The notes under the pieces were generated by a model, which saw nothing but the letters and a program-made list of their open reading frames with translations, did no database searches and was not told the origin of the DNA. From Ignavibacteriales bacterium (GTDB lineage: Bacteria > Bacteroidota > Ignavibacteria > Ignavibacteriales > Melioribacteraceae), in assembly GCA_020059785.1 (NCBI GenBank), contig JAGVBL010000186.1, forward strand, positions 1 to 5,752: a stretch of DNA of 5,752 nt, written 5' to 3'. The stretch's first letter is position 1; every line of letters begins with the position of its first letter. Shown one piece after another: positions 5,372-5,752 of this stretch. Made by a program: the position numbers and the translations under genes.

Positions 5372-5752
5372 TTAGTTAGGTAATGGTGAAAACAATTCGA
5401 TTATAATTTCCCAATTACCGGATTCATTTTTCCACATCCTGATGTAGTTAAATTGTTCTGATTTTCCATTTTCAGTAATTTCTAAAGTACCATATACGTA
5501 TCCGAAATCTTTTATCCGGGAAATGTTGCCATCGATAATTGTAAAAGAATACTGTCTGTTAATATTAGAAACATATTCCAATATTTTAGTCTTACCAATT
5601 ATCGGTTGCTCTCCTTCTCTTAAGAGTCTTGATTCTTCATTCACATACTTTGAATAAACTTCAATAGAACCATTTCTATTCAGTTCATCGTTAAACTGTT
5701 GATCAATACTTAATATCATATCTTTATTATCAACATTATCTTCATAGAATTC
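5372..5752 (-). CDS. NTF2-like (SnoaL/DUF4440-type) protein, probably N-terminally cut by the window edge
   Basis: From ATG 5719 the frame codes for 115 residues with the layout of an NTF2-like cone fold. A first helix (IDQQFNDELNRNG) is followed by VYSKYVNEESRLLREGEQPI and GKTKILEYVSNI. A beta sheet then reads DFGYVYGTLEI (71-81) and FNYIRMWKNESGNWEII (90-106), ending in SPLPN. The Y-G-T strand, the WK...G.W pair and the terminal PLP are typical of DUF4440/SnoaL-like proteins, many of them secreted or lipoproteins of unknown role; some are enzymes acting on small molecules. ATG 5719 has no Shine-Dalgarno, and the frame stays open to the right edge (EFYEDNVDNKD precedes the Met) without any in-frame ATG, GTG or TTG. 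Relatives usually carry a signal peptide before the first helix, so I infer the true start lies outside the window. ATG 5719 remains possible. The gene converges on the barrel gene. Confidence 0.75.
   Translation of the reverse strand, partial: EFYEDNVDNKDMILSIDQQFNDELNRNGSIEVYSKYVNEESRLLREGEQPIIGKTKILEYVSNINRQYSFTIIDGNISRIKDFGYVYGTLEITENGKSEQFNYIRMWKNESGNWEIIIELFSPLPN

Noticed and set aside
5347..5385. Terminator between the convergent barrel and NTF2-like genes
   Set aside because: The 25-base gap and its flanks hold direct repeats of GGTAAT (5361-5366, 5379-5384) and TTAGG, but no inverted repeat able to form a stem, so I see no intrinsic terminator.
5747..5752. GAATTC (EcoRI site) exactly at the window end
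   Set aside because: It could hint at a cloned-fragment boundary, but the left end has no such site and a six-base match at the edge is easily chance.
1..5752. Mobile element, phage, toxin-antitoxin, CRISPR or defence system
   Set aside because: No transposase, integrase, repeat array, nuclease or small paired ORFs were seen on either strand; composition looks even across the window.

Overview
This window is AT-rich bacterial chromosome from a Gram-negative bacterium, most likely of the Bacteroidota/Ignavibacteriota/Chlorobiota group. This taxonomic guess is an inference. It rests on a short TatA of the type common in that group, a small PorT-like outer-membrane beta-barrel (a family typical of Bacteroidota and relatives), and patchy Shine-Dalgarno use. 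Three genes have clear ribosome binding sites and three have none that I can see, which is more Shine-Dalgarno than is usual in core Bacteroidota and could fit Ignavibacteria. No rRNA, tRNA, insertion sequence, phage gene or CRISPR array is visible.

Layout. The left part (1-2330) reads leftward: a 666-residue multi-spanning GT-C type glycosyltransferase with a periplasmic TPR tail, then tatA, then the first eight codons of another gene that runs off the left edge. That last gene has a good Shine-Dalgarno (TGAGGT) and sits just behind a 12-bp imperfect inverted repeat. A 65-base divergent intergenic region (2331-2395) separates this block from a rightward set: a NorM-like MATE transporter, a ten-helix EamA/DMT transporter and a small outer-membrane beta-barrel protein. 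Spacings are 49 and 22 bases, so these three may form one transcription unit. On the right edge a leftward gene for an NTF2-like (SnoaL/DUF4440-type) protein converges on the barrel gene with only 25 bases between the stop codons. Its reading frame stays open to the end of the window, so it is probably cut at its N-terminus.

How the genes fit together. Almost everything here acts in the envelope: sugar transfer to an envelope acceptor from a polyprenyl-linked donor on the periplasmic face, Tat export of folded proteins, two inner-membrane transporters of drug/metabolite superfamilies and an outer-membrane barrel. There is no direct evidence that they form one pathway. The only functional grouping I would entertain is the MATE-EamA-barrel trio, and it is speculative.

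Start-site corrections are the most useful result. tatA almost certainly starts at GTG 260 (Shine-Dalgarno AAAGGA, 8-base spacing), giving a 55-residue protein rather than the longer TTG-started reading. The MATE gene appears to start at TTG 2396 with no Shine-Dalgarno. I do not see a convincing novel system in this window; it looks like ordinary chromosomal envelope and transport genes with a few odd translation signals.
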